35,441 nucleotides of DNA. It comes from Sphingobacterium sp. Lineage in GTDB: Bacteria > Bacteroidota > Bacteroidia > Sphingobacteriales > Sphingobacteriaceae. Location: contig JALAGS010000168.1 of NCBI GenBank assembly GCA_022712315.1, positions 1-35,441 on the forward strand, written 5' to 3'. This document shows positions 16,339-24,200 of this stretch, one piece after another; position 1 is the stretch's first letter, and each line of letters begins with the position of its first letter. The notes under the pieces are model-generated. The model was not told the DNA's origin, did no database searches, and saw nothing but the letters and a program-made list of their open reading frames with translations. A program made the position numbers and the translations under genes.

Positions 16339-17124
16339 ATGAAAATAGCCACTTATAATATAAATGGTATCAACGCACGTTTACCCGTGTTGCTACGATG
16401 GTTAGCAGAAGAATCGCCTGATGTCGTTTGTCTCCAGGAGCTGAAAGCTCCTCAGGAGTGTTTTCCATTGAAAGAGATTAATGACCTCGGATATCATGCT
16501 GTTTGGCATGGACAAAAAAGTTGGAACGGGGTTGCCGTGCTCTCTAAATATGAGATCCAAGAGATCTCAAGGGAGCTTCCAGGAGATACAGAAGATATTC
16601 AAAGTCGCTATTTGGAGGTTATGATTCAACAAGTCGTCTTTTGCTGTATTTATCTGCCTAATGGTAACCCATTTCCGGGAACCAAATTTGATTATAAGCT
16701 GATGTGGATCGAGCGCTTAGCCAAGCGGGCCAAAACGCTGCTGAGTATGGATATTCCAGCGATACTCATTGGTGATTTTAATATTATTCCAACCGAAAAA
16801 GACACGTATAAACCTGAAAAATATATCAACGATGCACTGTTTAGAAAAGAGGTGAAAGATGCATTCAGTCAACTTCTACAGCAGGGATGGCAAGATTCCA
16901 TTCGTCAGCTTTTTCCGGATCAGCAGGTTTATACATTCTGGGATTACTTTCGTCAGGCCTATAGTCGAAACGCAGGTTTACGGATAGACCATATTCTATT
17001 GAGCCCTTCCATTCAGGATCGTTTAATTGAAGGGGGTATTGATCGGAACGTCCGTGGCTGGGAGAAGAGCAGCGATCATGCGCCAACATGGATCAAGTTA
17101 CGGAATATAAACAATAATGGCTAA
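16339..17124 (+). CDS. xth: Exodeoxyribonuclease III / AP endonuclease
   Basis: A 261-residue exonuclease III of the EEP nuclease family, which cuts DNA at abasic sites and trims 3' ends in base excision repair. The key sites are visible: MKIATYNINGINAR (N7 and N9), LQELK (catalytic metal-binding E34), YLPNGNP, IGDFNIIP (D and N near 146-148), RIDHILLS and the C-terminal SDHAP with the catalytic Asp-His pair. Length matches the family. The NUDIX gene starts inside its last eight bases, so the two form a translationally coupled pair, consistent with DNA and nucleotide-pool care. Confidence 0.95.
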   Translation: MKIATYNINGINARLPVLLRWLAEESPDVVCLQELKAPQECFPLKEINDLGYHAVWHGQKSWNGVAVLSKYEIQEISRELPGDTEDIQSRYLEVMIQQVVFCCIYLPNGNPFPGTKFDYKLMWIERLAKRAKTLLSMDIPAILIGDFNIIPTEKDTYKPEKYINDALFRKEVKDAFSQLLQQGWQDSIRQLFPDQQVYTFWDYFRQAYSRNAGLRIDHILLSPSIQDRLIEGGIDRNVRGWEKSSDHAPTWIKLRNINNNG

Positions 17125-17584
17125 GAAGATAAACATAAGTGCGGGATTGTTATTGTATAAATTTCAGGCCTTGGAAATTTATTTTTTCTTAGTACATCCT
17201 GGAGGACCCTATTTTGCTAGAAAAGACGAAGGTTCGTGGACAATCCCTAAAGGAGAAATCGATCCGAATGAAGATGAACTCGATGCGGCCAAAAGGGAAT
17301 TTATGGAAGAGACAGGCTATCTTCCCCGTGGAAATTTCATCGCGCTAAATCCTATTCAACAAAAAGGGGGCAAGATAGTTAAGTGCTGGGCAATTGAAGG
17401 CGATATAGATCCAGCGGTGCTCGTTAGCAATACCTTTGAGATGGAATGGCCGCCGAAATCAGGAAAAATACAAACGTATCCCGAAATAGATCGTGGAGAT
17501 TGGTTTACGTTTGCAGAGGCCGGAAAAAAAATAAACGAACGACAGATTTCTTTTCTGGATCAAGTTATTGCTCATGTGACATGA
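17117..17584 (+). CDS. NUDIX hydrolase
   Basis: A 155-residue NUDIX enzyme that should cleave a nucleoside diphosphate linked to another group, using a divalent metal. The Nudix box is intact: GEIDPNEDELDAAKREFMEE followed by TGY, at about 49-71. The N-terminus ISAGLLLYKFQALEIYFFLV and the GGPYFARKDEGSWTIPKG region resemble the group acting on diadenosine polyphosphates or oxidised nucleotides; the substrate is not certain. It overlaps the xth gene by eight bases, so coexpression is very likely. Convergent with the DUF6157 gene, 29 bases apart. Confidence 0.9.
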   Translation: MAKKINISAGLLLYKFQALEIYFFLVHPGGPYFARKDEGSWTIPKGEIDPNEDELDAAKREFMEETGYLPRGNFIALNPIQQKGGKIVKCWAIEGDIDPAVLVSNTFEMEWPPKSGKIQTYPEIDRGDWFTFAEAGKKINERQISFLDQVIAHVT

Positions 17585-17613
17585 CTGTTCGGATGATACG
17601 GCTTTAATAGGCG

Positions 17614-18024
17614 TTACTTTGAGGATTTCATTGCTTTCACCTTTTTTGTGTTATCATCCTTTACAAATTTTTGATACTCATCTGTTTCCACCCCATATAG
17701 TGCTACCTTTCCTTCACTGTTACTATGAATCCCATACCCATAGTTCTTCGCAAGCGGGGAGGCGCGGAGACAAGCTTGCCCCCTAGAGAAAAAAACTGTT
17801 CTGGCTGCCGGGTATTCGTCTGGCGTTAGGTCTTTCCGTTCCGCATAAACCTGGAAAATAATGTCATCAGATGTATACTGATAAGGCGCCGAGGCAATTA
17901 ACTCATATTGTCGTTCAGCTATGGTCTTATTGCCTTTGGATGGCGGAACAGTTCCTTTAGCCACCTTGGTATCCGTAGCGGTTTCAATCAACGTATTAAA
18001 ATAATTTGTCGAATGGGTTTTCAT
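17614..18024 (-). CDS. DUF6157 family protein
   Basis: A 136-residue cytoplasmic protein that matches DUF6157 as I know it. Features are MKTHSTNYFNTLIETATDTK, VPPSKGNKTIAERQYELI, YTSDDIIFQVYAERKDL, FSRGQACLRASPLAKNYGYG and KVALYGVETDEYQKF. The family is common and compact but has no known activity. The C-terminus adds a Lys-rich tail (KKVKAMKSSK). It is monocistronic, and a long hairpin lies 145 bases upstream of its start, separating it from the lipoprotein gene. Confidence 0.85.
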   Translation of the reverse strand: MKTHSTNYFNTLIETATDTKVAKGTVPPSKGNKTIAERQYELIASAPYQYTSDDIIFQVYAERKDLTPDEYPAARTVFFSRGQACLRASPLAKNYGYGIHSNSEGKVALYGVETDEYQKFVKDDNTKKVKAMKSSK

Positions 18025-18168
18025 AATTTTGATTTTCTTTAATCAGAAAGAAGTGTAATAATACGAAAATCTGCAAATTAACTTGTTTAAAGTTGTTATT
18101 TTTCGCATTAAAATACTTCAATGAATGAATTAATAGCCTAACGCAGCGGACAGTATTGTAGGGGACAA

Positions 18169-18222
18169 AACTAAGAGGATATCTAGCGATTTGAAAATGA
18201 ATCGCTAGATATCCTCTTAGTT
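18169..18222 (-). terminator. Perfect 23-bp hairpin after the alanine-rich lipoprotein
   Basis: Two arms of 23 bases, perfectly complementary, around an 8-base loop: the plus-strand left arm begins AACTAAGAGGATATCTAGCG. Read on the minus strand, the stem is followed by TTTGTCC, and it lies 24 bases after the lipoprotein stop, so it is the likely terminator. The stem is longer than usual for an intrinsic terminator. Confidence 0.65.
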
Positions 18223-18245
18223 ACTGATTCCTGTTGCTTGCGGTG

Positions 18246-18716
18246 CTACAGTGCTGCCTTTATAGCTGCTAAGCAATCAGATTGGTATTTCATGATATTA
18301 TCTTTATCGGAAGCGGATATTTTTCCTTCAGCAAGATTTTTTTCAATCTCGTTTTTAACGTCCAATAAAGATTTTTCCTTATCCAGTGCTTTGTCTGCAG
18401 ACTCTGCGTTGATGCGGTCTACCCATGTTTTGCCCAATTTAGTATAAAGCTCTTTGGCTTTATCATTGGAGAGTACTGGCGCGGGCACTGAAGCTATCGC
18501 TGCATTGGCCGCGGCTTTATCTGAATAAACAACTGCTTCCGCATCCTTTGTAGCGGCGTCTTCCGAGGTTTTCATGGCCTCCTCATTCGCGTCAGCTGCT
18601 TTTTCCTCTGCATGTTCCATTTTCTCCGCAGCTTTTTCTTGTGGTGTTTGATTGTTACATGAAACTAGAATTGCTGCAGTCGCCAAAGAAGCGAGTAATG
18701 TTTTGTTCGAAATCAT
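18246..18716 (-). CDS. Alanine-rich helical lipoprotein
   Basis: A 156-residue predicted lipoprotein with lipobox ILVSC (Cys20). Residues 21-80 are Ala/Glu/Lys-rich heptad-like helix (EKAAEKMEHAEEKAADANEE), likely coiled coil; residues 90-156 are a second helical region (AKELYTKLGKTWVDRINAES, KNEIEKNLAEGKISASDKDN). No enzyme motif. It resembles abundant small envelope lipoproteins of this phylum in general style only. It lies 97 bases downstream of the ECF sigma gene on the same strand with no terminator between, so the sigma factor may control or share its transcript. Confidence 0.75.
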   Translation of the reverse strand: MISNKTLLASLATAAILVSCNNQTPQEKAAEKMEHAEEKAADANEEAMKTSEDAATKDAEAVVYSDKAAANAAIASVPAPVLSNDKAKELYTKLGKTWVDRINAESADKALDKEKSLLDVKNEIEKNLAEGKISASDKDNIMKYQSDCLAAIKAAL

Positions 18717-18734
18717 AATATTTATTTATTTAGT

Positions 18735-18750
18735 GATGTTGTTTAAATAA
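18735..18750. promoter_or_regulatory. Short palindrome upstream of the lipoprotein gene
   Basis: TGTTGTTTAAATAACA is an almost perfect 16-base palindrome (14 positions) 19 bases before the lipoprotein start codon. It could be an operator. No regulator is known. Confidence 0.25.
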
Positions 18751-18813
18751 CAAGATCTATTTGTGAATAGTTTTATTATTTATTGTTTTTGTAGTTTAAA
18801 TTGCTCTTTTATA

Positions 18814-19308
18814 TCAATGATAGATTGATAACTGTTTTTTCATGGTCTTACGGATGAAATGAATGCGTGTTTTTATAGTTCCTTCAGGCATCTGCATATA
18901 ATCAGCTATTTCGTGATATTTATAACCTTCGAGGAACATATTGAAAATTTCGTAATTTTCTTCCGAAAGCTGACGCAACGCTTTTTGAATATCATCCAGG
19001 ATAAACTTGCTCGTGCTTGAATTAACTGAAATGGAATCGGTAACGGTCAAAGCTGCATATTCATCGTGATAATTCTCCGTCCGTTTTGTTTTTCTATACT
19101 GATTAATATAGATGTTGCGCATAATCACATATAACCATGAGCCTACCTTGGGGTGATCTATAATCTTCTCTATGGATTTTAACGCGTTGACCATTGTGTC
19201 CTGGATAAGATCATTCTTAATCTCTGGGTCTGACGTGAATTGAGAAGCGAAATTTTTGAGTAAGCTTCTTTTTTCTTGAAAAAATGAATTTATCTGGATA
19301 TGTTGCAT
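18814..19308 (-). CDS. ECF-type RNA polymerase sigma factor
   Basis: A 164-residue extracytoplasmic-function sigma-70 factor. Region 2 spans about 10-75 with DLIQDTMVNALKSI and the -10 recognition helix segment KVGSWLYVIMRNIYINQYRK. Region 4 spans about 108-160 with ALRQLSEENYEIFNMFLEGY, KYHEIADYMQMPEGTIKTRI and RKTMKKQL. Residues 78-105 are a variable linker. No anti-sigma gene adjoins it, so it is regulated in another way or elsewhere. The 5' side has a repeated GGCCAAAAT element that might be an autoregulatory site. A lipoprotein gene follows on the same strand. Confidence 0.92.
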   Translation of the reverse strand: MQHIQINSFFQEKRSLLKNFASQFTSDPEIKNDLIQDTMVNALKSIEKIIDHPKVGSWLYVIMRNIYINQYRKTKRTENYHDEYAALTVTDSISVNSSTSKFILDDIQKALRQLSEENYEIFNMFLEGYKYHEIADYMQMPEGTIKTRIHFIRKTMKKQLSIYH

Positions 19309-19633
19309 GTTGTTTCTTTATGTCATTAATACAACTGTTTTAGCACAACAACAGTGCAAATTTTGGCCAAAATAGAGGGCCAAAATGCTTAAAAGCCGAT
19401 TTTAAGTAAATATTACGGAAAATGTGATTTATACTTGATTGGATGTTAATTGTTTCATTATCAACATGATATTGTTTATGTTAAAGATGCTTAATAAATT
19501 CTTCAACATTTTAAAACCGTATAAAATTTTCATTGATAGGATTTACTGCGCCTAACTATTTAAAACAGGTTATTTATACGCAAGCAAGGAGAAAAGCGTA
19601 GGAGATAAGAGAAACTAAATCCCCATTCGTCTA
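19309..19633. other. Gene-free stretch with a TTTTGGCCAAAA palindrome
   Basis: A 325-base AT-rich gap between the sigma gene and the receiver-like gene. The perfect 12-base palindrome TTTTGGCCAAAA is at 19361-19372 and a second GGCCAAAAT follows at 19378-19386, 53 bases before the sigma start codon. The rest shows nothing recognisable. Confidence 0.4.
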
Positions 19634-20032
19634 TTAATGTGCTTTAACAAAGGGCGGAACTGAGCTAAAATTCCTAATCAGCTTGAAAAGCTGGAGAATG
19701 TCCAGATGTGGAGATAAATAAGCGTGAATAAAACTTTTGCACCGCTTAGCCTCCTGAAGATGAATTTGATTTACAATAAGAAATATAACCGTATTGGGAT
19801 AAAAATGATTGATAAATGAAAAGAAGAGTATGGTATCCTTAAATACGAGGCGATAGTCGAGTAGCAGCAATTCAGGTTTTTCATTGAAATGAGAATTGCT
19901 GCTAATAGATTCAAGAGATAAGGCTTCAAGAACAACCGTTGCAGGACTTTGTGCATGCTCGGAAAAGAGAATGCGGTATGCGAATAGTAGCTTTCTCACA
20001 TTTGTGATAATACCGATATTGATTCTTTCCAT
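19634..20032 (-). CDS. Degenerate receiver-like protein
   Basis: A 132-residue protein with the outline of a CheY-like receiver: beta-1 INIGIITN, beta-3 PELLLLDYRL with an Asp at the phosphoacceptor place, beta-4 NTVIFLIVN and a final helix. The acidic pair after beta-1 is missing (TNVRK instead of DD), and no conserved Lys is seen after beta-5 (AYLSPH). It has no DNA-binding domain. It is 54 bases downstream of the second nucleotidyltransferase on the same strand, so it may share that operon. It could be a stand-alone pseudo-receiver or a distant, unrelated fold. Confidence 0.55.
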   Translation of the reverse strand: MERINIGIITNVRKLLFAYRILFSEHAQSPATVVLEALSLESISSNSHFNEKPELLLLDYRLVFKDTILFFSFINHFYPNTVIFLIVNQIHLQEAKRCKSFIHAYLSPHLDILQLFKLIRNFSSVPPFVKAH

Positions 20033-20086
20033 AACTAACGATATTGTTGTTATTTACAAAGCCGCTACATATATTTATTCACTTAT

Positions 20087-20575
20087 TTATTTTAACGGGA
20101 TTGTCGAAGGTGATTCTAAAGGATGGCATTTTAGACTTGTATTGAAAGCAATTCCTGCCTTTTCTATTTCTTTTTCACTGACAATTTTTCGAAGAGATTG
20201 ACTTGAAAAGCGATTTTTATTCTTGGTATAGCAAATTTCAACTCCTTCTGAAATACAATAATCCCTACCTGAAAAATCCACTAATTTATATTCTTCACCT
20301 ATAAAATACTTGTGTACCGGCAAGGATTGAAGCATATCAGTAATGTCATCTTCCGATTCAAACGGAATGATTTCGTCCACAAATTGACAGCCCTGCAATT
20401 TGATAAACCTTTCAACCATCGTTTGTGCTGTATCATAATCATCTTCTTTCTGAATTTTTGAATCGGTTTTAAGGCCTACAATAAGATAATCACATTGACT
20501 TTTAGCTTCCTGTAGGGCAACAATATGGCCGACATGCAACATGTCGAATACGCCGAAAATAATACCTATAATCAT
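20087..20575 (-). CDS. Cytidylyltransferase-like nucleotidyltransferase, paralogue B
   Basis: A 162-residue nucleotidyltransferase of the CTP-transf-like family (TagD/PCYT type), which joins a nucleotide to a phosphorylated alcohol or sugar. Motifs: GIIFGVFDMLHVGHIVAL with HVGH at 14-17, then CDYLIVGLKTD, then NRFSSQSLRKIV near 125-136, at the place of the TagD-like RTxGISTT motif. It is a tandem copy of the 160-residue gene upstream (15-base gap), clearly related along its whole length but well diverged. No glycerol- or ethanolamine-phosphate pathway gene adjoins, so the substrate is unknown. The receiver-like gene follows. Confidence 0.82.
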   Translation of the reverse strand: MIIGIIFGVFDMLHVGHIVALQEAKSQCDYLIVGLKTDSKIQKEDDYDTAQTMVERFIKLQGCQFVDEIIPFESEDDITDMLQSLPVHKYFIGEEYKLVDFSGRDYCISEGVEICYTKNKNRFSSQSLRKIVSEKEIEKAGIAFNTSLKCHPLESPSTIPLK

Positions 20576-20590
20576 ATGTTTATTATTAGC

Positions 20591-21073
20591 TTATGCATTT
20601 ATGCGCTTTAACGCGTAATTAACCCCTTCATTTATACTAACTACTGCACCTTTGCTACTTTTCTCTTTCGATGCAATTATTCTTCGCAAAGATGAACTCG
20701 AAAATCTATTTTCTCGTCTATTAAAATACAGTTCTATACCTTTCTCTTCGCAATATTGTCTACCCGTAAATGCTTTGTCCATGTACTCATCACCTAAAAT
20801 TCGGACATGGATTTTGAAAGAACGTAATACATCTTCCAAGTCCTGTTCAGTGGCATAGGGGATGATCATATCGACATGTTTACATGCTTTTAATTGCATG
20901 TAGCGTTCAAATACAGATTGTGTTGGCTTGTTTTTCTCTGGCCGATCAAGTGTTGGATCGGTTTGCAGACCGCAAATCAGAAAGTCGCATTGTTCTCTGG
21001 CATCTTCGAGCATCTTAATGTGACCCGCGTGTAGCAGATCAAAGGCAGAAAACGTAATTCCTATTTTTTTCAT
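20591..21073 (-). CDS. Cytidylyltransferase-like nucleotidyltransferase, paralogue A
   Basis: A 160-residue member of the same family: GITFSAFDLLHAGHIKML with HAGH at 15-18, CDFLICGLQTD, a conserved ILGDEYMDKAFTGRQYCEE block and NRFSSSSLRRIIA. It heads a minus-strand operon with its paralogue and probably the receiver-like gene, and is divergent from the trehalose operon with 195 bases between. The pair may make an activated precursor for a lipid, wall polymer or compatible-solute conjugate, but this is inference. Both HxGH sites are intact, so both should be active. Confidence 0.84.
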   Translation of the reverse strand: MKKIGITFSAFDLLHAGHIKMLEDAREQCDFLICGLQTDPTLDRPEKNKPTQSVFERYMQLKACKHVDMIIPYATEQDLEDVLRSFKIHVRILGDEYMDKAFTGRQYCEEKGIELYFNRRENRFSSSSLRRIIASKEKSSKGAVVSINEGVNYALKRINA

Positions 21074-21268
21074 GTTATAATAATTTAAAACTGCAATTAT
21101 TGAAGAAGTACAGGTAGAACGTAGCTCAAACAGATTCGTTTTAATTTTAAATTATTTTTTTGCTTTATTATTTTCAGAAGCTGCTGAATATTTCCACATA
21201 TTTTTTTGAAAGTCAAATGAACTAAAATTGCTGGCTGACGTTCTGACCTAAAAGAAATCCAACAAGCC

Positions 21269-24200
21269 ATGCAGACGAATAGAGATGTATCCATTAATGA
21301 GCCACATATTACTTACAGAATTCAGTTTCATAAAGAATTTAACTTCTCAGATTTCAAAGAAATAATCCCTTACTTGAGAGAGTTGGGCATCGATACTATT
21401 TATGCTGCGCCTATTCTACAGTCAACACCGGGAAGTATGCATGGTTACGATGGTGTCAATATGAATCAGATAAATAGTGAGTTGGGTACCTTAGAGGAAC
21501 TGAGAGCTATTAAGAAAAAACTGGACAACTACAAGATGAAATGGTTGCAGGATATTGTTCCCAACCATATGGCGTTTCATCCCGCGAATAAATGGCTCAT
21601 GAACCTGCTCGAATTTGGAGAGTCATCCAAGTATCGCAGTTTTTTTGATACCTGTTATAGCTCTAACTTATTTGAGAAAGGAAAATTAATGGTTCCTATC
21701 CTGGGCAGGACTTTGGAGGAAACGATAGTAAACCGTGACATCAACCTCGTTTTTCTGGACAACTTTCTTCAACTTTCCTATCAGGAGAACCGTTATCCAC
21801 TTTCACCTGAATCTTATTGTTTCATCCTCGAAGATTATTTGAAGGAAACACAGCCTGATTTTAATGGTCTTTTGGTTCAAGTAAATACGGCTCAGGCCAA
21901 TGGAGATATCGAAGGATGGAAACAGTTGCGCACTCACATTTTCAAAGACCTATCAGATGAGAAATTGAAGCTTATTCTTGACCAGTTTAATAATGATCTG
22001 AAACGCTTGCAGGAATTGGTGGCTCATCAGCATTATGAACTATGTCCTTGGTGGTTTACGAATGAAAGGATAAACTTTAGGCGTTTTTTTACGGTTAACG
22101 AACTGATTTGTTTAAATGTTCAGGACGGAGATGTATTCGAGCAGTCTCATCAGCTCGTAAAAGAACTCGTTAAAGAGGGGCTGATTGATGGATTGCGGAT
22201 TGATCATATGGACGGGCTATATAATCCGAACGAATACCTGTATAATTTGAGGAAAACGGTCGGTCCAAAAATTTATATAATTGCTGAAAAAATATTGGAG
22301 CGGGGAGAGAAGCTTCCACTCGAATGGCCTATTCAGGGAACAACAGGCTACGATTTTTTGTCAGCTTGTAACAATGTTTGTTCCTATAAGTCAGGAAAGA
22401 AAGTATTAGATAACTATTATACGAAAATTACAGGGGAAAAACTGTCCATTAAAAAAGAACAATATATAAAAAAGAGCAGGATTCTTAGCGTTTATATGCA
22501 GGGCGAGCTTGACAATCTCACTAAGTTACTGACATCTCTTATTGGAGTTAACAGTCAAGATAAACATGATAGCATACGGGATATTTTAAAATCTTTTCTT
22601 GCACTATTCCCCGTTTACCGAGTCTATGATGACAGTTTCCCTTTGTCCACGTCCAGTTTTAAACTTTTGTCTTCACTTTTTGAAAAGTTAAATAGAAAGC
22701 CAAAACTCGACAAAGAAATGCTTGATCAGTTTCGAAATCTTTTTGAACGAGCGCAGGTAAATTCTGAATCGCCAAACCGAACTGCTTTGGCTGATTTTTT
22801 CCTACGCTGTATGCAATTGACAGGACCGGTAATGGCGAAGGGCGTGGAGGATACTTTAATGTATACCTATAACAGTTTTATCGCGCACAATGAAGTCGGT
22901 GATCATCCGGATAATTCTGGGCTTAGTAAAAAGAAATTCCACAGGTTGATGCAGGAAAGGCAAAGAGACTGGCCGCTGTCAATTAATGCAAGTTCAACAC
23001 ACGACACCAAACGCGGTGAAGATTCGCGTAGTCGCCTGTTAGTACTCACTGCTATGGCCAAAAAATGGACTAAACAGGTTCAGATTTGGCAAGATATCGT
23101 GTGGAATGAATATCGAAAGGATCTTCCGCACCCGAATGATGAATATTTTATTTATCAGTCTCTAGTTGCTTCTTATCCAATGGGAAAACAAGATGCACAG
23201 GATAATGTAGCATTTGAAAAGCGCTTTTTAGATTACTTGGTTAAATATCTCCGCGAAGGAAAAGAACGATCGACCTGGGAGAATCCAGATTTAGTCTATG
23301 AGACTTCAGTTCAGGAATTCGCCTCGTTTCTGCTTGATAAAGACCGCCCTTTTTTTACCAGCTTTTATCAGTTTATTGGAGTGGTTGCCGATTTCGGAAT
23401 CTTAAATTCCCTTACACAGCAAATCTTAAAGTTTACCTGTCCCGGTGTACCCGACATTTATCAGGGTTCGGAACTTTGGAACTATAGCTTTGTTGATCCA
23501 GACAATCGACGGCCGATAGATTATCAATTAAATATAAATCTCCTACATGCTATTGAGAACATAGCCAGAGAGGAGCGAAGTCAATATTTATGGCGAAATA
23601 GATACAATGGGAGCATTAAATTATGGTTAGTAAAGGAATTAATAAAACTCAGAAGGGATGATAATGCTCTTTCCTCTGATAGCAGTTATATTCCTCTTAA
23701 AGTGAGTGGTCGGTACCGTAAACATATTCTGGCATTCGCGCGTCGGTCAGGAGACGATTGGATGGTGGTGATTCTTCCTTTACATCTTGCTGCAATAGGT
23801 AAAATCTCGAAATTCGTACTCGGCTCTTTTGACTGGTCAGATACCAAAGTTCATCTTTCCGCAAACCACTCCGTGAACTGGCGGCATATTTTCACTGACG
23901 TAGAAGGCGATGGAACAGAGGTTGCAGTAAACGCTATTTTTAGGGATCTACCGCTCGCGATCTTAAAATACAAAGATCGCTTACCTAAGCGGAGTTCAGG
24001 TATTTTGATGCATATCAGTTCATTACCGTCATCATATGGAATAGGTGATTTAGGAACTGAATCCCGTCGTTTTGTTCAACAGCTGCACTATAGCGGCCAA
24101 AGCTGGTGGCAGGTCCTTCCGCTGGGACCTACCGATGAATCGCAGTGCCATTCACCTTACAGTACCCTCAGTAGTAGGGCTGGAAATCCATTATTTATCG

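Noticed and set aside
21097..21294. 65-codon minus-strand ORF overlapping the trehalose operon start
   Set aside because: It overlaps the treY start and the promoter region, has no domain-like sequence and is best explained as a chance open frame.
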